Positions 63,700 through 64,000 of a stretch of DNA of 64,000 nucleotides are shown here, piece after piece (position 1 is the first letter of the stretch; each line of letters starts with the position of its first letter). The DNA is from Streptococcus cristatus (GTDB taxonomy: Bacteria > Bacillota > Bacilli > Lactobacillales > Streptococcaceae). Both the position numbers and the translations under genes were made by a program. The DNA lies in contig NZ_KQ969062.1 of assembly GCF_001578775.1 (NCBI RefSeq), forward strand, positions 198,954-262,953, written 5' to 3'. The notes under the pieces are model-generated. The model worked only from the letters and a program-made list of their open reading frames with translations. It had not been told where the DNA came from and ran no database searches.

Positions 63700-64000
63700 A
63701 TGATCCAGGAATTTATTCAAGGATTGCATGATTTTCATTTCCTGCAAAATGCGTTGATTACGGCCATTGTGATTGGAGTGGTGGCAGGTGCCGTTGGGTG
63801 CTTTATCATCTTGCGGGGCATGTCGCTCATGGGGGATGCCATTTCTCACGCGGTGCTGCCCGGCGTGGCTCTGTCCTACATTTTGGGAATTAATTTCTTC
63901 ATCGGTGCTATCACCTTTGGCTTACTAGCTTCTATTATTATCACCTACATCAAGGGCAATTCCATTATCAAGAGTGACACGGCTATCGGGATTACTTTTT
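63700..64000 (+). CDS. scaB: Manganese/iron ABC transporter permease (3' end outside the window)
   Basis: The first 100 residues are visible: MIQEFIQGLHDFHFLQNALI, then transmembrane segments near 17-37, 55-72 and 70-90, and the ABC-3 family motif GMSLMGDAISHAVLPG (about 40-55). It starts 1 bp after the ATPase stop with AATGGAGGTG upstream, so it is translationally coupled. The substrate-binding lipoprotein should lie just beyond the window. Confidence 0.92.
   Translation, partial: MIQEFIQGLHDFHFLQNALITAIVIGVVAGAVGCFIILRGMSLMGDAISHAVLPGVALSYILGINFFIGAITFGLLASIIITYIKGNSIIKSDTAIGITF

Noticed and set aside
1-64000. CRISPR array, prophage, toxin-antitoxin pair or restriction system
   Set aside because: No regularly spaced short repeats, phage structural genes, or paired toxin/antitoxin ORFs were seen. 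The methyltransferase at 47655 has no restriction partner.

Overview
The window is a chromosomal segment of an oral Streptococcus, most like the sanguinis/gordonii/cristatus group. The grounds are gene order and protein content: pbp2A-rpmG-secE-nusG, rpsB-tsf, a seven-gene comG pilus operon followed by a methyltransferase and ackA, cinA-recA, ruvA-tag, and a pepO gene divergent from a Sca/Psa-type metal transporter with a ScaR/SloR-like operator. The species cannot be fixed from sequence reading alone. No plasmid or phage module is seen.

Layout. 1-8.8 kb: DNA repair genes (mutS 3' part, mutL, ruvA, tag), interrupted by a LytTR regulator/DUF3021 membrane pair, an XRE/RDD pair, a CPBP protease, an acetyltransferase and a second XRE regulator. 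9-18.2 kb: competence-linked cinA-recA, spxA, two related lipoproteins, the ireB-ruvX-DUF1292 operon, folC, a Ser-rich lipoprotein and cls. 18.2-24.6 kb: a 175-bp repeat, a small ORF behind a perfect competence sigma-factor box, a membrane protein, and the anaerobic ribonucleotide reductase operon (nrdD, a 45-residue protein, two GNAT acetyltransferases, nrdG) behind paired NrdR boxes. 24.6-41.3 kb: a Wzy-type capsular/surface polysaccharide locus. It has conserved wzg-wzh-wzd-wze, then visibly AT-richer serotype-specific genes (sugar dehydratase, initiating transferase, three glycosyltransferases, LicD, Wzy, IspD-like cytidylyltransferase, SDR, Wzx), then a decayed IS982-type element and galE. 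41.5-50 kb: small genes, a CapA-family protein, DUF1033, comGA-GG, a methyltransferase and ackA. 50-64 kb: RluA-family synthase, pbp2A, rpmG, secE, nusG, tRNA-Cys, rpsB, tsf, leuS, a frameshifted potassium channel, pepO and the start of the manganese/iron ABC transporter, cut by the window end.

How it fits together. Competence is a recurring theme: three ComX/SigX boxes (cinA, a small unnamed ORF, comGA), a ComE-like direct repeat after galE, and a LytTR regulator/membrane-protein pair of the kind known in S. mutans to feed into competence and bacteriocin control. The polysaccharide locus appears complete for export and polymerisation. Its LicD, cytidylyltransferase and SDR genes suggest a CDP-activated polyol or sugar on the repeat unit. 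A 175-bp three-hairpin element occurs four times, always just after a gene end, and two inverted copies flank nusG.
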